From positions 1 through 7,132 of the forward strand of contig JAQTMA010000086.1 of the NCBI GenBank assembly GCA_028714615.1: a DNA stretch of 7,132 nucleotides, written 5' to 3'. The DNA is from Anaerolineaceae bacterium (GTDB lineage: Bacteria; Chloroflexota; Anaerolineae; Anaerolineales; Anaerolineaceae). How positions within the stretch are numbered: position 1 is the first letter of the stretch; each line of letters starts with the position of its first letter. Below the pieces are notes generated by a model. It saw only the letters and a list, made by a program, of their open reading frames with translations. It ran no database searches and was not told where the DNA came from. Of the stretch, positions 4,885-7,132 are shown in pieces. A program made the position numbers and the translations under genes.

Positions 4885-5952
4885 ATGACCGATCTTCCAA
4901 AACATCCTTCCGGGCGACAAATCCGCCTGACCAGCCTCTCCAGTTGCGCAGGCTGAGCATCCAAGCTCAACGCGGAGACGCTGGCGCAGGTGCTGCGCCC
5001 CATCCAATCTGTCTTTCACCCCGGAGACTATCCCAATCTGCTGGTGGGATTGAACTCGCCGGATGACGCGGCTGTCTGGCAGCTTGATGAAGACCGCGCC
5101 CTGGTGCTCACCACCGATTTCTTCACCCCGGTGGTAGATGACCCCTACGATTATGGCGCCATCGCCGCTGCCAACAGCCTGTCGGATGTATACGCCATGG
5201 GCGGGCAACCCTTCCTGGCGCTCAATATCGCCGCCCTGCCGCCCAGCCTACCCACCGAAATCTCTACGGAAATCATCCGCGGTGGCGCCGAGAAGGCCCT
5301 CCAGGCAGGCGTGGTCATCGCCGGGGGGCACACCGTGCAAGACAAGGAACCGAAATACGGATTGGTGGTCATCGGATTCGTCGATCCCCGCCGCATGTTG
5401 ACCAAATCCGGAGCGCAGCCTGGCGACCGTCTGGTGATCACCAAGCCGCTGGGGTTTGGCGTGACGACCACTGCTTTGAAACGGGAGGAAGCTGCTGCGG
5501 CCGATGTGGCCGAAGCGGTTGCCTGGATGACCACGCTTAACGACCGCGCTGCCCACCTGGCGGTCGAATGTGAGCTGATAGGCGCCACCGACGTGACCGG
5601 CTACAGTCTGCTCGGGCACGCTTCGGAGATGGCCCAGGCCTCTCACGTTGCAATGCGCTTCGATTACGCCGCCATTCCCTTCTTGAAGGGCGCCCGACGA
5701 TACGCTGAGGCTGGGACTTTCCCAGGGGGCGCCGGCGACAACCAGGCGTATTTCGGGGGGAAAGTACGCTTTGAAACCAGCTTGAGTGATGCGCAACGGA
5801 TGCTGCTCTTCGACCCGCAAACCAGCGGCGGCTTGTTGTTATGCGTGCCGCCCGAGAAGCTGGAGCATTTCCACAAATTGGCTGCCGAATTAAACCAGCC
5901 GGTCTGGGTTATCGGCCAGGTGGTCGAGGGTCAAGACCTGCAGGTCTACTAA
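4885..5952 (+). CDS. selD: Selenide, water dikinase (selenophosphate synthetase) with UGA-encoded selenocysteine
   Basis: Makes selenophosphate from selenide and ATP, the selenium donor for Sec-tRNA synthesis. With UGA 4954-4956 read as Sec24 the product is 355 residues (E. coli SelD is 347). The active-site loop LSSCAGUASK places Sec24 at the position of catalytic E. coli Cys17 and Lys27 at that of Lys20. The AIRS/PurM-like N-domain has SPDDAAV (58-64), TTDFFTPVVDDP (76-87), NSLSDVYAMGG (97-107) and AGGHT (146-150). The C-domain has DVTGYSLLGH (236-245) and DPQTSGGLLL (310-319). ATG 4885 gives a normal-length N-terminus; an in-frame TGA at 4858-4860 limits extension. No Shine-Dalgarno is visible. 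Read without recoding, the gene would start at GTG 4990 and lack the catalytic loop. A SECIS-like hairpin follows the UGA. Family identity is certain; Sec insertion is inferred from position and hairpin. Confidence 0.95.
4983..4999 (+). promoter_or_regulatory. Bacterial SECIS-like hairpin of selD
   Basis: GGCGCAG (4983-4989) pairs perfectly with CTGCGCC (4993-4999) around the 3-nt loop GTG. The loop starts 33 nt after the UGA (4954-4956), near the long end of the usual 16-37 nt range, and its first base is G. A weaker alternative fold closer to the UGA has GCG (4972-4974) with CGC (4979-4981) around GAGA, which would give an 18-nt spacing. Which of the two SelB would use is not decidable by eye. 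Confidence 0.65.
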
Positions 5953-5992
5953 TTCCCTATTCTCTGACCAATCCGATTCAAATTGTCCCCGC

Positions 5993-6021
5993 TTGACCGC
6001 CTTAACTGTTTCTGTTATGAT
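5993..6021 (+). promoter_or_regulatory. Strong sigma-70-type promoter of the LysM-M23 gene
   Basis: TTGACC (5993-5998) and TATGAT (6016-6021), each five of six to consensus, are separated by the optimal 17 nt. Transcription would begin near 6028. GGAG (6030-6033), 11 nt before the ATG at 6045, serves as ribosome binding site in a very short leader. This makes the gene independent of selD. Confidence 0.7.
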
Positions 6022-6044
6022 GGCGCCACGGAGACCCAACCGCT

Positions 6045-7132
6045 ATGCAAAACAATCAGATGTCCGAAAGCCCGGGGGAAGCTCCCGTTTCGCCCGAACC
6101 GGCGCGGACGCACGAAGAACTCAAAGGGTGGACGCTCATCTGGGAAAGATTGGTCCGCCTGGGCTTTGGGGAGACCGTCCTCCGCATCGGTACCAGCGTC
6201 ATTTCCGTCCTACTCTTCCTCATCGTCATCTGGGTCATGGGCAATTTCTACGTCAAGGGACCCACCCGCCTGGCGAAGCAAGCCGGGCTGGCTGCTGCCG
6301 GCGGACCGGCTTCCACACCCACCCTTGCCCTTCCGACCATTCGTTATCAATCTGCTCCCCTGGCGATGATCGGGATCACGCGCCTATCCTTGCTGCATAC
6401 CACCCTGCCTACCCGCCCGCGCTTCGAGATCACACAATACGAGGTGCAGGCCGGCGATAACCTGATCGCCATCGCGCAACGCTTCGGCCTGAACCCCAAG
6501 ACCTTGCTGTGGGGGAACTACGAGGTGCTTGCCGATGACCCGGAACGCCTGATGCCCGGTCAACAACTCAATATTCTGCCGGTGGATGGGGTGCTGCACA
6601 AGTGGGCCGCCGGAGAAGGCCTCCGCAAAGTCGCCGAATTTTTCGGGGTCACACCGGATGCGATCATTGATTGGCCCGGTAACAACCTGAGCGCCGAGAC
6701 GATCGGCGACCTGGCTGCCCCGAATATTCCGGTAGGGACGCCTATCGTCATTCCGGGTGGTAAGCGCGATTTCAGCGGGTGGACCGCCCCCCGCATTGTG
6801 CGAACCGACCCTTCCACGGGGAAGAGCCTGGGGGTGGGCGCCTGCGGGAAAGTGGTGGCTGGCGCCGTCGGGAGCGGTGGGTTTATCTGGCCGACCACTG
6901 AGCATTTTATCTCGGGGTATACCTACACCCCCGATGCGAACCATTACGGGATCGATATCGGCGGTAAACTGGGCAACCCGGTTTACGCCGTCGACAACGG
7001 CGTGGTCGTCTACGCGGGATGGAGCGAGCAAGGTTACGGCAACCTGGTCATCATCGACCACGGCAACGGCTGGCAGTCGCTGTATGCCCACCTGAATGAT
7101 ATCTACGTCACCTGCGGGATGAGCCTGTTCCA
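6045..7132 (+). CDS. Membrane-anchored LysM and M23-family peptidoglycan endopeptidase (3' partial)
   Basis: The frame opens at ATG 6045 and stays open to the window end (362 codons plus two bases), so the C-terminus is missing. A charged cytoplasmic N-terminus is followed by one membrane segment (about 50-66, SVISVLLFLIVIWVMGNF), then a Pro/Ala/Thr linker, a type II topology with the bulk outside the membrane. A LysM repeat covers about 132-179 (YEVQAGDNLIAIAQRFGLNP...LMPGQQLNILP). A second, more diverged LysM-like repeat spans 185-238 (HKWAAGEGLRKVAEFFGVTP...VGTPIVIPGG). The M23 metallopeptidase domain starts near 281: NHYGIDIGG gives zinc ligands H300 and D304, NPVYAVDNGVVVYAGW and GYGNLVIIDHGNGW are canonical, and YAHL gives H349. 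It should cut peptide cross-links in peptidoglycan-type wall material; the substrate is inferred from the family. Met6 (6060) is an alternative start. It has its own promoter. Confidence 0.93.
   Translation, partial: MQNNQMSESPGEAPVSPEPARTHEELKGWTLIWERLVRLGFGETVLRIGTSVISVLLFLIVIWVMGNFYVKGPTRLAKQAGLAAAGGPASTPTLALPTIRYQSAPLAMIGITRLSLLHTTLPTRPRFEITQYEVQAGDNLIAIAQRFGLNPKTLLWGNYEVLADDPERLMPGQQLNILPVDGVLHKWAAGEGLRKVAEFFGVTPDAIIDWPGNNLSAETIGDLAAPNIPVGTPIVIPGGKRDFSGWTAPRIVRTDPSTGKSLGVGACGKVVAGAVGSGGFIWPTTEHFISGYTYTPDANHYGIDIGGKLGNPVYAVDNGVVVYAGWSEQGYGNLVIIDHGNGWQSLYAHLNDIYVTCGMSLF

Noticed and set aside
5934..5947. Perfect 14-bp palindrome at the selD 3' end
   Set aside because: It has no loop, so it cannot form a good hairpin terminator, and it lies in ordinary codons (QDLQVY); likely chance.
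6384..7091. 235-codon minus-strand frame opposite the LysM-M23 gene
   Set aside because: It overlaps verified LysM and M23 motifs on the plus strand and shows no domain or initiation signal of its own.

Overview
The window is about 58% GC by eye and reads as a bacterial chromosome segment, most likely from an Anaerolineae-like member of the Chloroflexota. That placement is an inference. It rests on the Pro/Thr-rich tail of the SPFH protein, the membrane-anchored LysM-M23 peptidase and the AT-rich palindromic intergenic repeats; there is no marker gene to settle it.

Layout. Positions 2-89 hold a tRNA-Ser(CGA) on the minus strand. Next comes an AT-rich gap (90-277) with a -10 box for the tRNA and a weak terminator, then rnd (RNase D) on the minus strand. 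A divergent promoter region (1430-1508) leads into the plus-strand genes. These are a SelW/Rdx-family selenoprotein with an in-frame UGA (1509-1760), trpS (1789-2775), a palindromic repeat, dtd (2906-3343), a second repeat cluster, a minus-strand remnant of a dihydroorotate-dehydrogenase-like gene, an SPFH/Band 7 membrane protein (3664-4734), a GC-rich hairpin, selD with an in-frame UGA (4885-5952), and a LysM-M23 peptidase (from 6045) that runs off the right edge.

Central observation. Two genes here are interrupted by UGA exactly where their families carry the redox or catalytic Cys/Sec: CAVU in the SelW-like protein and CAGU in SelD. Each UGA is followed, at a distance suitable for a bacterial SECIS element, by a perfect 7-bp hairpin with a G in the first two loop positions. 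A conventional stop-to-stop reading truncates both proteins and removes their active sites. UGA still works as a stop here, because rnd ends with it, so genome-wide recoding is unlikely.

How the genes relate. SelD makes selenophosphate, the selenium donor for Sec-tRNA. Being a selenoprotein itself, it needs the product it makes. The SelW-like protein is a consumer of the pathway. The selenoprotein and trpS are probably co-transcribed (28-nt gap). trpS, dtd, tRNA-Ser and rnd make up a loose translation/RNA-processing neighbourhood. The SPFH and LysM-M23 genes are envelope functions with no evident link to selenium. selA, selB and tRNA-Sec are not in the window.
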